DNA of 37,920 nucleotides from Acidobacteriota bacterium. Its GTDB lineage: Bacteria > Acidobacteriota > Thermoanaerobaculia > Thermoanaerobaculales > Thermoanaerobaculaceae. Shown here in pieces: positions 7,389 to 17,044 of this stretch. The DNA is taken from NCBI GenBank assembly GCA_021818005.1, contig JAKAFI010000003.1, positions 1 through 37,920 of the forward strand, given 5' to 3'. Numbering within the stretch: the stretch's first letter is position 1; every line of letters begins with the position of its first letter. The notes beneath the pieces were generated by a model. That model was given only the letters and a program-made list of their open reading frames with translations. It did not search any database and had not been told where the DNA came from. A program made the translations under genes and the position numbers.

Positions 7389-8984
7389 ATGGATCTGAAG
7401 CAACTGCAAAACGCCTACCTCACGGAGACCAACCCGCAGAAGCTCGCGGCGATCCTGGCCACCCTCCAGCGGCTCCAGGGCGGATCTGTCCTGAAACCAG
7501 TCTCGATGGATGTTCCAATGGGGGCGTCCGCTGGCTCAGAGCCGATGATGTTTCCGACGACGAGCGCAAAGGAGATCGTTGCGCGCGCCAACGCCGAACG
7601 CTACGGGACCGATTACAACCCGCTGACGATGGACCCGGCCACCTGGTCCCAAGGTTCACCGGCACTCGACACGATGTCTGCGGTCAAGGCCAGGAACGAC
7701 ACGCCGGTCAACGTCCCGCCACCCACTGACCCGCTCGGAGGCCTCGGCGGAGCTCCGCAGGGCCCGCCGCAGATGGTCAGGATTGGCAGCGGAAGCTCGC
7801 GGACGGTGACGCACTCTCCCGAGTTCCCCGCCGCCCTCCTGCCGCAGAAGCGGGCGATCGCCGCGGAGGCGCAGACCGCCGCCCAGGACGCAGCCGCCCG
7901 CAAGACCGCGCTCCTCGACGAGCAGACGGCCCACGCACAGCTCTGGACCGACCAGGCCAACCTTGAGTCACGCCTCGCGGGCAAGGCCGCCGCCGGCACG
8001 TACCAGCGCTACGAGGAGACCGGGCGCGAGCTCGAGCGCGGCCGCGAGCAGATCCGGAAGTCGCAGCTCGACCCGGGCAGGCTCTGGGCGCAGATGCCCA
8101 CGGCGCAGAAAGCGGTCAACGCGATCGGGATCGCACTCGGCGGGTTCGTCGAGGGCTTCACCGCAGGCAAGGTGCAGAACTCGGCGCTCAAGATGCTCAA
8201 CATGGCGATCGATCGCGACATCGCCGCGCAGCGCGACGCCTTCGCCCGGCAGCTCGAGGATCTCAACCTCACCTCGAAGGCTCAGAGCGTGCTCTGGCAG
8301 CAGTGGCGCGCGCAGGAGGCAGACCGCAAGGCCGCGGCGCTCCGCGTCTCGCAGCTCGAGATCGCGAAGATGGGGTTGCAGTCGCAGCGCGAGGACGTGA
8401 AGACGAAGGCCGCGGAGACCGTGCTCGGGATCAAGGACGCGCTCGTGAACACCGAGGCGAAGACGATCCCGAAGACCACGAAGACCTCGAGCTACTCGTC
8501 GAAGACGGTGCCGCTCGCGAGCCTCGTGAAGAACGCGCCCGGGACCAAGACGCCGCCCCCGGCGCTCCTGGATTCCGCGGGGCAGGCCGTCGGCGTTCTG
8601 CAGCAGCTCCGCGGCATCCAGACCAAGCTCAAGGGCTACTCGCTGCTCGGGGCCAAGGCACCGTGGAACACCGAGAGCAAGCGGATCCTGGAGAGCGACA
8701 TCAAGCCGTTGACGGTCGAGCTCGCCAGGCTCGGCGGAGAAAAGGGGCCGCTCTCCGACGGCGACATCAAGCGGGCAACCGAGATGATCATGGGCGGGTG
8801 GAACACATCCGCGGAGCTCTCCGCTCGCCTCGACCTGGCGGCAAAGAAGATCGCCTCCCGCACGGCGGCGAAGCTGGCCACCGCCGCCCCGTACTTCAAT
8901 GTGGCCCCGCTCGCCCAGCAGCTGAGGCCCTACATGGGAGGCGCCGCGCCGGGAGGCGCCGCCAGCTTCGGGAGGCCGCAGTAG
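7389..8984 (+). CDS. Internal virion / ejection protein (gp15-like position)
   Basis: 531 aa helical protein in the tail module; synteny. Confidence 0.45.
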   Translation: MDLKQLQNAYLTETNPQKLAAILATLQRLQGGSVLKPVSMDVPMGASAGSEPMMFPTTSAKEIVARANAERYGTDYNPLTMDPATWSQGSPALDTMSAVKARNDTPVNVPPPTDPLGGLGGAPQGPPQMVRIGSGSSRTVTHSPEFPAALLPQKRAIAAEAQTAAQDAAARKTALLDEQTAHAQLWTDQANLESRLAGKAAAGTYQRYEETGRELERGREQIRKSQLDPGRLWAQMPTAQKAVNAIGIALGGFVEGFTAGKVQNSALKMLNMAIDRDIAAQRDAFARQLEDLNLTSKAQSVLWQQWRAQEADRKAAALRVSQLEIAKMGLQSQREDVKTKAAETVLGIKDALVNTEAKTIPKTTKTSSYSSKTVPLASLVKNAPGTKTPPPALLDSAGQAVGVLQQLRGIQTKLKGYSLLGAKAPWNTESKRILESDIKPLTVELARLGGEKGPLSDGDIKRATEMIMGGWNTSAELSARLDLAAKKIASRTAAKLATAAPYFNVAPLAQQLRPYMGGAAPGGAASFGRPQ

Positions 8985-10640
8985 ATGCCGACCCCCGCCG
9001 CCCAGCCCATGATCCTCGGCGTCGCCCCCGACGTGCAGGATCCGTCTCGGCTCGTCGCCTACACGAACGAGCAGGGCGAGGTGTCCATGCGGACGCCGGG
9101 CGGGGAGGCGCGCTGGGTTCCACGCGAACAGGCGCAGGCGGCGGTCAACGCCGGGCTGATCCCCGAGACCCGCGAGCAGTATGAGGTGCGGCGCGCCGGC
9201 GAGCGGGTCGACGCTCCGCTCGAGGCCGGGCTCTCCTCGGCGCTCCGGGCCGGCTCCCTCGGGCTCCTCGACGCGATCAGCCCAGACATCGTGCGGAAGC
9301 ACGCCAGGGACCTCGAGGAGGCGAACCCCATCGCCTCGACGATCGGCGGGCTCGTGGGAACCGTGGGGACGGCGCTCATTCCGGGCGGCCCGCTGGCGCG
9401 GATCGGAGGGCTCGGGGAGCGGGCAGGCGCCGCGGCTCTCGGGGCCGGCAGGGCAGGCCGCGCACTCGCGGAGGGCGCGGCGATCGGCGCCGGAGCGGGG
9501 CTCTCGCAGAGCGCGCTCGCGGGCGAGATCGACGCGGGCGAGATCGCCAAGGGGGCGGTCGCCGGGGCCGCCATGAGCGGGATCCTCTCCCTCGCGGGGG
9601 CCGGGCTCTCCGCCGTCGGGCGCAAGGCGAAGTCGGTAGCGCTCAAGGCCGGGGGCGTCGACGAGCTCAAGCTGCAGCTCCTGCAGGGGCGCGAGAAGGC
9701 GATCACGGATCAACTCTCCGTGCTCGAGGCGCGGGCGGCCGGAGCGCCTCCGCCGACTCCAGGGTTCGCATCGCCGGCCGCCGCCAGGTTCGACCTGGAG
9801 CTCTCCACGGCGCGCGGGGCGCTCGATGCCGTCAAGGGCGAGATCGCAGCGTCGCGTCAGTCGCTCTTTTCCGCCGCCGGAAAGTACCTATCCACCGCTG
9901 CTGGCGCGGCCGGCTTCCTCACGGGGATGCACTTCGACGGGATGCTGCTCGGCCTCGCGGGCGGTGGCATCGGTGGCGTGCTCGCGAAGGCGGTTGGCAA
10001 GCGGATCGGCTCCGCGGCGGAGGCTCTGCTTCCGAAGCTCGAGGGCGCGCTCGGGGTGGCATCCAAGGCGGTCGCTCCGCTCGCACTCGCCGGACGTACC
10101 GGAGCCACGCGGATCGTGTCCGACGAGGCGCTCTCGGCGCTCTCGAAGAGGCTCGAGCTCACCGACCCGGCAGAGATCGGGCGGGCCGCGCTGGCGGGAT
10201 ACTCCGAGGCCGGGCTGGATCCGCAGCTCGCCACCGACGCCGCGCAGTTCCAGGCCGCCCGCGTCGCCCTCCTCAAGAGCGCGGTAGGGTCGGGCAACAA
10301 GGTGTCGGCCTCGCGCGCCCTCGACGCGCTCGAAGATCCGCGCCGCATCGTGCGCCGGCTCGCGAAGCTCGAGCACCACCAGGAGGACCTGCAGGTGCTG
10401 CAGCAGGTGTTTCCCCGCGCATGGTCGGAGCTTCAGGCCGCGGCGCGGCTCCTGCTCGCCGACAGAAAGGTGCGCGGGCGCGACCGGCTCAAGCTGACGC
10501 AGATCGCCGACCCGCAGAGGTGGGCCGGCCTGTTCGCCGTGATGTTCACACCTGCCCCGCAGCCGGAGATCGGCGCGGGCGCCAAACGATTCAACATGCC
10601 CGACGCTGCCACCGGTCTGCAGCGTCTACAGGGAGGATAG
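8985..10640 (+). CDS. Internal virion / ejection protein (gp16-like position)
   Basis: 551 aa, Gly/Ala-rich amphipathic segments; synteny. Confidence 0.45.
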   Translation: MPTPAAQPMILGVAPDVQDPSRLVAYTNEQGEVSMRTPGGEARWVPREQAQAAVNAGLIPETREQYEVRRAGERVDAPLEAGLSSALRAGSLGLLDAISPDIVRKHARDLEEANPIASTIGGLVGTVGTALIPGGPLARIGGLGERAGAAALGAGRAGRALAEGAAIGAGAGLSQSALAGEIDAGEIAKGAVAGAAMSGILSLAGAGLSAVGRKAKSVALKAGGVDELKLQLLQGREKAITDQLSVLEARAAGAPPPTPGFASPAAARFDLELSTARGALDAVKGEIAASRQSLFSAAGKYLSTAAGAAGFLTGMHFDGMLLGLAGGGIGGVLAKAVGKRIGSAAEALLPKLEGALGVASKAVAPLALAGRTGATRIVSDEALSALSKRLELTDPAEIGRAALAGYSEAGLDPQLATDAAQFQAARVALLKSAVGSGNKVSASRALDALEDPRRIVRRLAKLEHHQEDLQVLQQVFPRAWSELQAAARLLLADRKVRGRDRLKLTQIADPQRWAGLFAVMFTPAPQPEIGAGAKRFNMPDAATGLQRLQGG

Positions 10641-10642
10641 AG

Positions 10643-11029
10643 ATGCTGACCGACGTGAGAATCAAGGACCAGGACGGCACGCGCCGGGTTGACGTGGTTG
10701 ACGGCGGCGACGAGAACGCCCTCGTGATCTCCGAAGCGATCTCGGAGGCCACCCACGAGACCGCGGCCAGCGTCGCGCAAACGACCGCCGGGAAGCTCAC
10801 CGCCACCGCGACACCGTGCCGAGCGGTGCGCGTCTGGTCCCCCGACGGCAGCGGAGGCTCGACGGCGAATACCGGCGACATTGCGGTCGGCTACAGCGGC
10901 CTCACGCTCGCGAACGCTGTCCACTTCCTCTCGCCTGGCGACGAGGCCGTGATTCCCTGTACCGACGCCGCGCACGTCTTCGCGGTGAGCGCGACCGCGA
11001 GTCAAACGCTGCGCTGGGAGGTGCTCTGA
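10643..11029 (+). CDS. Small structural protein, unknown
   Basis: 128 aa MLTDVRIKDQDGTRRV...; tightly packed in the late operon. Confidence 0.55.
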   Translation: MLTDVRIKDQDGTRRVDVVDGGDENALVISEAISEATHETAASVAQTTAGKLTATATPCRAVRVWSPDGSGGSTANTGDIAVGYSGLTLANAVHFLSPGDEAVIPCTDAAHVFAVSATASQTLRWEVL

Positions 11030-12411
11030 TGGGCGCCGGAATCGAGATGATCAAGAAGCTCCGTCAGACCCTGCACAAGTTGACCCTGAATCCGCTGCTG
11101 TCGAAGTATGGGCTGCAGGTCAATCTCGGGTCGCTCACTGGGCACACCGAGCAGCAAGGGCCACACGCAATCAACATCGAATCCGACGCCGGCTCAGTCA
11201 CCATCGCCAACGCTCTTCGCGTCGCCAATTCGACGTACCGTTTCTTCATCGACGCGTGCGGGCATGTCGTCTGCAACACGGCCTTTTTGATCAACGGTGG
11301 CATCAACGGTGGCATCACGGCCGATACCCCATCGACGTGGTACGCCTCGCAGCCAACGAATCAGCCGACCATGCTGGGAGTGATCAGCGACGTGGCCGGC
11401 CCCGTCGCCTACTTGCAGACGGGAAGTGGGCCGTTTGCAGACCTGGTGCGGGGGTACGGCTCGTCGAAGGAGCTTCTCCATCGTGTTGACTGTCTCGGGA
11501 AGCTGACGATCTGCGGCGGTGGGCCCGTGGCAATCGCGAATCGTTATGGCGCCAGAGAGGGTGAGATCTATCTCTCCAGCGACGGAGGAGCGGCCGGTGT
11601 TCCATGCCTGGTCGTGACGATCGGCGGGAAGAGCTACCCGCTCTCGACGGGGACGAAGATCGCCTCGTCGATCATCGACTGCAACCCGGTGTGCCGCGCG
11701 TCGAGCGGATGGGAGTACATGCCGCTGTTCGAACACTACGGGTACGACGCATTCGCGGACGTGTGGCCGGGGGTGGCGCACTTCGGGACCACCTACGGAT
11801 CGCAGCTCGCGAAGGTCGAGAACGGGTCCGATATGACCTACCGCGGGGCCGGCCCATACAGCGGCACGGCCCGAGATGGGTCGATCCTCTTCGCGAATGG
11901 CGACTACATGCAAGCGGCCTCGGCCGCTTCCTACGACGACGGTGCCGGCGGCTATGACTACGTGTGGCGGTTCATCGCGAAGACAGTGGCAGTGGCGGCC
12001 GGGTACGGTGGAGTAGCTGGGAAGATGGGCGGCTCACCGGCGGTCGGGTGGGTCTTCGGAGCTCGCGACACGAACTTCGGATTTCAGATCTGGCGTGCTG
12101 GCGCTCCGGTCGAGCTCACCAGCGGAGCTCTGTCGGCCGGTACCTACTATGATGTGATGGTGTTCTATCGGCGCTCGACCGGACTCGCTCAGATGTACGT
12201 GGACGGGGTGGCGAGCGGGAGTCCTGCCGACCTCGGAACCGCTGCGTTCTCCTGCCCAGCCTCGAAGTTCCAGATCGGGAATACCCTCTCGTGGGGAGGG
12301 TACGCCGGAAACGTGGCCTATGCCGCGTGCTGGCGCGGCCTGAGCGGCTACTACCTCGACACGCATTTGCAGGCGGCCTGTGCCGCAGCGATGCACGCGC
12401 CGCTTGCGTGA
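11029..12411 (+). CDS. Tail fibre/spike-like protein with C-terminal LamG/concanavalin-like region
   Basis: TGATG overlap with upstream; C-terminal FIAKTVAV...GVAGKMG...FGFQIWRAG...YYDVMVFYRRSTGLAQMYVDGV..., jelly-roll pattern; distal in the tail operon. Confidence 0.6.
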   Translation: MGAGIEMIKKLRQTLHKLTLNPLLSKYGLQVNLGSLTGHTEQQGPHAINIESDAGSVTIANALRVANSTYRFFIDACGHVVCNTAFLINGGINGGITADTPSTWYASQPTNQPTMLGVISDVAGPVAYLQTGSGPFADLVRGYGSSKELLHRVDCLGKLTICGGGPVAIANRYGAREGEIYLSSDGGAAGVPCLVVTIGGKSYPLSTGTKIASSIIDCNPVCRASSGWEYMPLFEHYGYDAFADVWPGVAHFGTTYGSQLAKVENGSDMTYRGAGPYSGTARDGSILFANGDYMQAASAASYDDGAGGYDYVWRFIAKTVAVAAGYGGVAGKMGGSPAVGWVFGARDTNFGFQIWRAGAPVELTSGALSAGTYYDVMVFYRRSTGLAQMYVDGVASGSPADLGTAAFSCPASKFQIGNTLSWGGYAGNVAYAACWRGLSGYYLDTHLQAACAAAMHAPLA

Positions 12412-12444
12412 TGGCAGACGGGCTCACTATGGAGGTGAGGTGCC

Positions 12445-13035
12445 GTGATGGGCGATGGTGACATCCTCGCCGTCCTCAACCGGCTTGACGTACTCAAGTC
12501 GATCGTGGACGAGCAGCGAATCGAGCAGCGGATCAACGGCGATCGACTCGAGCGCGTCGCGACAGATAACGAACAGCAGCGCGTTCAGCTGCAGGCGCTT
12601 GGGACGCAACTCGCTGGCGTAGACAAGAAGGTGGACGCTCTCTGCGTTGGCTGCGCCGAGCGACACAAGCGCATCAGCGAGGAGATCGACGGCGCGAGCG
12701 CGGAGCGGAAGGAACTACGGGCCAACCTCGAGAAGACGCGCGGGTGGATCCGCAGGGTCGATGCGCGGGCTACCAGTGGGGACATGACCGGGCCAGTCAA
12801 GGTGTCGGGCGTGGTCGCGATGTGGCTCGAGCGAAACTGGCGGCTGGTCGTGTTCGTTCTTGCGCCGATCCTGATGGCGGTCCCCACGGTACGCGGCTGC
12901 CTCGGAGAGCGCGCCACCGAGCAGCTCACGGCCGCAGTCAAGCGCCTCGAGGAGCGGCCAGCGACGAAGGTGATCATGCCGCCGCCGGCCCCCGTCCCCG
13001 TCCCAGTGAAACCAGATGCGGAGGTATCGCCATGA
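12445..13035 (+). CDS. Coiled-coil protein with one C-terminal transmembrane segment (lysis-region)
   Basis: Helical N-terminus then WRLVVFVLAPILMAVPTV; upstream ggaggtgagg RBS. Confidence 0.6.
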   Translation: MMGDGDILAVLNRLDVLKSIVDEQRIEQRINGDRLERVATDNEQQRVQLQALGTQLAGVDKKVDALCVGCAERHKRISEEIDGASAERKELRANLEKTRGWIRRVDARATSGDMTGPVKVSGVVAMWLERNWRLVVFVLAPILMAVPTVRGCLGERATEQLTAAVKRLEERPATKVIMPPPAPVPVPVKPDAEVSP

Positions 13036-13337
13036 GGCCATTCGTTACCATGCTGTTCTTCATCTACACGGCGCTGCTCGGTGGCTGCTGTGCCACTAGC
13101 CGCTGCTACGTGGCGCGCGCGCAGACTGCGCTCGAGGCCGCGGACCCAATCGCAGTCAAGGCAATCGGCGGCGTCTGCAAGCCGAAGGTCGCGGCCGAGT
13201 GCAAGGGCAAGGGGGAGGACTGTCCCGCGTTCAAGCGATGCGAGGCCGCGCTAGTCGCCTACCAGGCCGCGCGCAAGGTCGTGGGTGACGGGCTCATCGA
13301 GCTCAACCGCGCGCTGGCCGCGCTGGGGGTGGAGTGA
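13032..13337 (+). CDS. Small lipoprotein (possible outer-membrane spanin)
   Basis: MRPFVTMLFFIYTALLGGCC signal/lipobox; in the lysis cassette. Confidence 0.5.
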   Translation: MRPFVTMLFFIYTALLGGCCATSRCYVARAQTALEAADPIAVKAIGGVCKPKVAAECKGKGEDCPAFKRCEAALVAYQAARKVVGDGLIELNRALAALGVE

Positions 13338-13549
13338 TGGACAAGGTTCTCGACTGGCTCAAGCAGCAGGGGCTTGGCTGGGAGGCGCTTATCAGCCTCG
13401 GCCTCCTAGCCTATGAACTCGGGAAACGCCTCGCTGAGAGGGAGGGAGTAGCGCCGGAAGAGCTCGCCAAGCGCGAGGCCGCGGCACAGGTGCGGCTGGT
13501 TGGCGATGCCGACAAGTTGCTGGCCGAGCTCCGGGAGATGACCCGGTGA
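13337..13549 (+). CDS. Small lysis-cassette protein, unknown (possible holin-type)
   Basis: 70 aa; short hydrophobic stretch ALISLGLLAYELG; TGATG overlap. Confidence 0.4.
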   Translation: MDKVLDWLKQQGLGWEALISLGLLAYELGKRLAEREGVAPEELAKREAAAQVRLVGDADKLLAELREMTR

Positions 13550-13731
13550 ACGTCCCTGATGCAGCAAGCCGAGCTCGCCTAGTGGCTGCTCGAGAGGAGG
13601 CGTCGCGAGCCTGGGATCTAGTTGCTGCGTGCGCGAACCAGTGCGACACGGCCGCCCATGCTCTCCAGCAGGCGCTTGTTTCGGCGCATCGCGCGCAGGA
13701 GCGCGTGGAGCGCATAGAGCAGGAATGCTAG
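13546..13731 (+). CDS. Small helical protein, unknown
   Basis: 61 aa; start overlaps the stop of the preceding ORF and its end overlaps the next start. Confidence 0.4.
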   Translation: MNVPDAASRARLVAAREEASRAWDLVAACANQCDTAAHALQQALVSAHRAQERVERIEQEC

Positions 13732-14123
13732 AGGCGCTCTCCCTCGCCGCGCTGGTCGCCGCAGCGTCGCCAGTTGAGGCGCGTTACGGCCTGCCATCAC
13801 GGCTGCTCGTGGCTGTCGTGATGGCTGAGAGCGGAGGCCGTGCAGTAGTGTCCCGCCGCCGCAGTTGCGGTGGTGTTGATGTCGGAGTCGCACAGATCCA
13901 TGTCCATAACCGCGACCAGCGAAGAGTTCGTCAGCTCCTGGTGCTTGCAACAAATCTCGACCGAGCCGCCTACCTGCTCGCGCGCTCCAGAGAGCGATGC
14001 TCGAAACCGCGCAGCCGCTGCGTGTGCTTGGAGGCGCATTACAACTGGAACGGCCGCACCAAGTGGTGCCGCCGCGTCCACCGCATCTGGCGGGAGTTGC
14101 GGCCAGCGAAGGGGCTGACATGA
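13725..14123 (+). CDS. Lytic transglycosylase (SLT-like)
   Basis: RYGLPSRLLVAVVMAESGG...VGVAQIHVHN...NLDRAAYLL...AHYNWNG matches the SLT-domain pattern. Confidence 0.75.
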   Translation: MLEALSLAALVAAASPVEARYGLPSRLLVAVVMAESGGRAVVSRRRSCGGVDVGVAQIHVHNRDQRRVRQLLVLATNLDRAAYLLARSRERCSKPRSRCVCLEAHYNWNGRTKWCRRVHRIWRELRPAKGLT

Positions 14124-14314
14124 GCAGCATCGATATCCTCCGCGTCCTCGTGGATGGCGCCTTCGGTCCTCCCTCGCCGCTACGTGACCGCGAGCTCGAG
14201 GTTGTGCGCGCTCGCGTCGCAGGCGGTGAGCCGGTGGAGCGCGTCGCCGAGGAATATCGGGTCGAGCCGGAAGCGATTGTGGCTGTGTGTCAGCGGCCTA
14301 TGGTGTGGCGCTAG
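14120..14314 (+). CDS. Small unknown protein, last gene of the + operon
   Basis: 64 aa; ATGA overlap with the transglycosylase. Confidence 0.45.
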   Translation: MSSIDILRVLVDGAFGPPSPLRDRELEVVRARVAGGEPVERVAEEYRVEPEAIVAVCQRPMVWR

Positions 14315-14804
14315 GTCCCTTCTTCCACTCCAGGTCAATCCACGACGCCTCCTTGAAGCCCGGTCCCGGGTCGCGCTTTCCGGGCGTGATGTCGCTGTGG
14401 CGGCACCACCATCGCAGAGTCTTGCCGAAGGCGTTCCGCAGCGTCCCAACCAGCCGCGTGAACTCCACCCGCTCATGCTCGCTGCGCGGGTTCTGATCCC
14501 ACGGCCCCGAGAGCGCGATGCCGATCCAGTCGTTACCTTCCTTGCCTGCATGGTACGCGCGCCGCTGTAGGCTCACGAGTTGGACGAAGCGCCCCTCGCG
14601 GCCAGGCTCCACGTCCCAGGCGAAGTGGTAGCTGATGTTCATGTTCAGCGCCGCGTCGGCTAGGTCGGGGCCGCGCTCGCCGGAGTGGACGACGATGCCC
14701 GTCGGCGGGTGCTTCTGTGTCGCGTGGTCGCGGTCAGGTCTGCGCGTGTAGCCATCGAGCCAGTCTGGCCATTCCGCTAGAGGGCTCATGACGCCCGCCC
14801 GCAC
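14298..14804 (-). CDS. N-acetylmuramoyl-L-alanine amidase (Amidase_2 / T7 lysozyme-like)
   Basis: GIVVHSGE, YHFAWDV, AYHAGKEGNDWIGIALSGP, HSDITPGKRDPGPGF motifs. Confidence 0.8.
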   Translation of the reverse strand: MRAGVMSPLAEWPDWLDGYTRRPDRDHATQKHPPTGIVVHSGERGPDLADAALNMNISYHFAWDVEPGREGRFVQLVSLQRRAYHAGKEGNDWIGIALSGPWDQNPRSEHERVEFTRLVGTLRNAFGKTLRWWCRHSDITPGKRDPGPGFKEASWIDLEWKKGPSATP

Positions 14805-14865
14805 TTGCGCGGCGATGGGCTCGCCGGGACGCCCGCGATGCTGGTGAAGGTGATCAGGTCTAGGG

Positions 14866-15234
14866 TCATCCGCTCACCCTCACCATCAGAGTCGCCAGCG
14901 GGTTGGACCTGCACTGGTTGAGAACCCACCGCCAGAACGCGAAGGCACTTGCCTCGTCCCCCCAGCCGTTCTCCGGGTTCAGTCGCATCAGCGCTTCCCT
15001 CGAGCGACTCCACCACTCGAGCGCGGGCGCCAGCATCTCGGCAGCGCGGGCGCAAGGCAGCCCGTCGAGTGCGTAGAGTTGTCGATCTCCTAGCTCATCG
15101 AGTCGCCCAACCGCCGCGAGCGAACGGCGCAACATTTCATTGCAGTTGTGGGTGTAGTTGCGCAACTCGCCCGCCGAGGCGGGGCGACCGCAGTGTTCAC
15201 ACGGAGGGGATTCAACCCAAATGTCCCAACTCAT
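14866..15234 (-). CDS. Conserved phage hypothetical protein
   Basis: 122 aa; CEHCGRPASAGELRNYTHNCNEM; ATGA overlap with the neighbouring gene. Confidence 0.6.
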   Translation of the reverse strand: MSWDIWVESPPCEHCGRPASAGELRNYTHNCNEMLRRSLAAVGRLDELGDRQLYALDGLPCARAAEMLAPALEWWSRSREALMRLNPENGWGDEASAFAFWRWVLNQCRSNPLATLMVRVSG

Positions 15235-15488
15235 CTCCCTATTCTCGCTTTCACGCGCTCGAGCGCGGTCCGTGTTGCGATTGGGTCCTGCCTGTTGAGC
15301 TGTCGCGCGGCCTCGATCTCCGCGTCGAGCCAGGCGAGGAAGTCGGAGTGCTCCTGCCGCTCCTCCGCTCTCACGCGGTCGAGCAGGTTGGCGAGGTCAA
15401 TCGGCAACCAGCCCTCAAGCTCGTAGCTGGGAAGCGCCGTCGATCGCAGAAACTCCATAGCCTGCTCGCGGCTTCTTTCTGTGATCAT
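15231..15488 (-). CDS. Hypothetical protein
   Basis: 85 aa; overlapping start/stop with neighbours. Confidence 0.5.
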   Translation of the reverse strand: MITERSREQAMEFLRSTALPSYELEGWLPIDLANLLDRVRAEERQEHSDFLAWLDAEIEAARQLNRQDPIATRTALERVKARIGR

Positions 15489-15760
15489 CGTATCACTCCG
15501 TTTCCCTTCCGCCTCGCGGCCTCAATCGCCTGCGCCAGCGTCGCCCCCGCGCGCCACAGTTCCACCGCCGCCCGTCGCACCGTCGGACTGAGACGCTCCA
15601 GCGTCATGAGCTCGCACCCCAGCGCGTCCGCCACCTGCCGCAGCTCGTGCGCGGGACACTCCGCGGCGAGGGTGCGCAAGTGCTCCTCCAGCGCGGCGCG
15701 GACCTGCCCGAGGCGGTGACGCGGCGTCAGGCTGGCGAGGGGGATATCAGCGGCGGTCAT
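15485..15760 (-). CDS. Hypothetical protein
   Basis: 91 aa from MTAADIPLASL...; overlapping stop/start. Confidence 0.5.
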   Translation of the reverse strand: MTAADIPLASLTPRHRLGQVRAALEEHLRTLAAECPAHELRQVADALGCELMTLERLSPTVRRAAVELWRAGATLAQAIEAARRKGNGVIR

Positions 15761-15995
15761 GGGTGTTCCATCTCGAGCACTCTCGACACCTGTACCAGCC
15801 GTCCCCGTCGCAATCGTTCGGACCAGAGGACCCTTCGGGCGCGAAACATTCCATGTGTTCGGCCTCGTCGAGGCCATCCTGTTCGGCCCTCGAGGAGATG
15901 GCGTGGTCGCGTGCCAGCGAAAACACGTCGTCCGCTGACAGCCGCAATCCCTTTCTGAGCTTCGCGGCGGCAATAATCCGCTCATATACGCTCAT
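15747..15995 (-). CDS. Hypothetical protein with a CX2C-containing segment
   Basis: MSVYERIIAAAKLRKGLRLSADDVFSLARDH...YRCRECSRW. Confidence 0.5.
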   Translation of the reverse strand: MSVYERIIAAAKLRKGLRLSADDVFSLARDHAISSRAEQDGLDEAEHMECFAPEGSSGPNDCDGDGWYRCRECSRWNTHDRR

Positions 15996-16068
15996 CTGCT
16001 CACCACCCCGGCACACCAGCCGACCAGGAGCCCCACGACGGCGAGCGCGAGGAGGAGGAGGTTGCAGA

Positions 16069-16488
16069 TCATCTTGGTCTCCACGGTTTCGGGATTGGCC
16101 CGCCAGTTTCGTCGGCAGCGTTCCTCCAGCAGGACTTGCAGCGCTTGACCCTGCTACCCCGGCGCGGCACCTCGTCGCCCCACTTGAACGACTCCTGAGG
16201 CGCGACGAAAAGCTCGTCGATCTCGTCGCTGGCTGCACCACATTTCGACAGCGCCCACACCTTCCCCTTGCGGACGAACACCACGCGAGCAAGGTGCGCC
16301 ACCGGATGTGGGTGCGACGGGTACGCCATGCGAACGAACTGTAACTCGCCTAGCATGGCCAGCGCGCAACTCCAGGCATCGGCCTCGGAGAAGTCGTGCG
16401 ACAACAGCAGGTCCATCGCGACCATCGCGCGCTGGGCGGCTGGCTGCTCCGATGTCCGAAGCGAGCGCAGCAGGTCGACCAGGGTCAT
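16069..16488 (-). CDS. Hypothetical protein
   Basis: 139 aa MTLVDLLRSLRTSEQ...; overlaps the upstream gene stop. Confidence 0.5.
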   Translation of the reverse strand: MTLVDLLRSLRTSEQPAAQRAMVAMDLLLSHDFSEADAWSCALAMLGELQFVRMAYPSHPHPVAHLARVVFVRKGKVWALSKCGAASDEIDELFVAPQESFKWGDEVPRRGSRVKRCKSCWRNAADETGGPIPKPWRPR

Positions 16489-16814
16489 CCTCGCACGCTC
16501 CCGCTCCCGTCGCCGTCGCGCACCGGCAGCGTCTCGGCTGCGGCCTCGTCGGCGGCGTCGGAGAACTCGGGACCGTCGTCGAGGTCTTCCTTCTCCGCGA
16601 CGTTGGGACCGTCGGGCAGTGGCATCCAATACTCGATCGAGTAATCTCCGCTATTGTCTCCACCTCGATCATGGAGTCGAGGATCTCCGTTGTCGCATCT
16701 GGCCCCATCGTACGCGCACAGGTGCAGACTATCGTAGAACACATCCCATCCGAGCACCAACGCGCCGCGAGCAGGAAGTCTGTCCTTCACTCTGATCCAC
16801 ATTCCGTCTCTCAC
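16485..16814 (-). CDS. DUF551-like phage protein
   Basis: MWIRVKDRLPARGALVLGWD...IEYWMPLPDGP resembles the W-I/V-x-x-D/E-R-L-P ... H/Y-W-M-P-L-P pattern. Confidence 0.6.
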   Translation of the reverse strand: MRDGMWIRVKDRLPARGALVLGWDVFYDSLHLCAYDGARCDNGDPRLHDRGGDNSGDYSIEYWMPLPDGPNVAEKEDLDDGPEFSDAADEAAAETLPVRDGDGSGSVRG

Positions 16815-17044
16815 TTCACCCTCCTCGTAAGCGGCGCGGTCTGCGTGTCATCCAGCCTGCCGGCGACGAGCTTGTCAACTACCTGCTCATCGCGCGGGCT
16901 GATGGCAAATGGCCATTCCTCGCCGAGATAGCACCTCGAGCAAAGGTCACCATTGACTGTCCCGAGCTCACCGCAGCGGCAGCGCGTCTGCGCCAAGATC
17001 TCTCCGAGCTGCATGACCACGTTGCGCGCCCGCTCGTCGGCCAC
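16811..17044 (-). CDS. Small zinc-finger-like hypothetical protein
   Basis: CRCGELGTVNGDLCSRC. Confidence 0.45.
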   Translation of the reverse strand: MADERARNVVMQLGEILAQTRCRCGELGTVNGDLCSRCYLGEEWPFAISPRDEQVVDKLVAGRLDDTQTAPLTRRVK

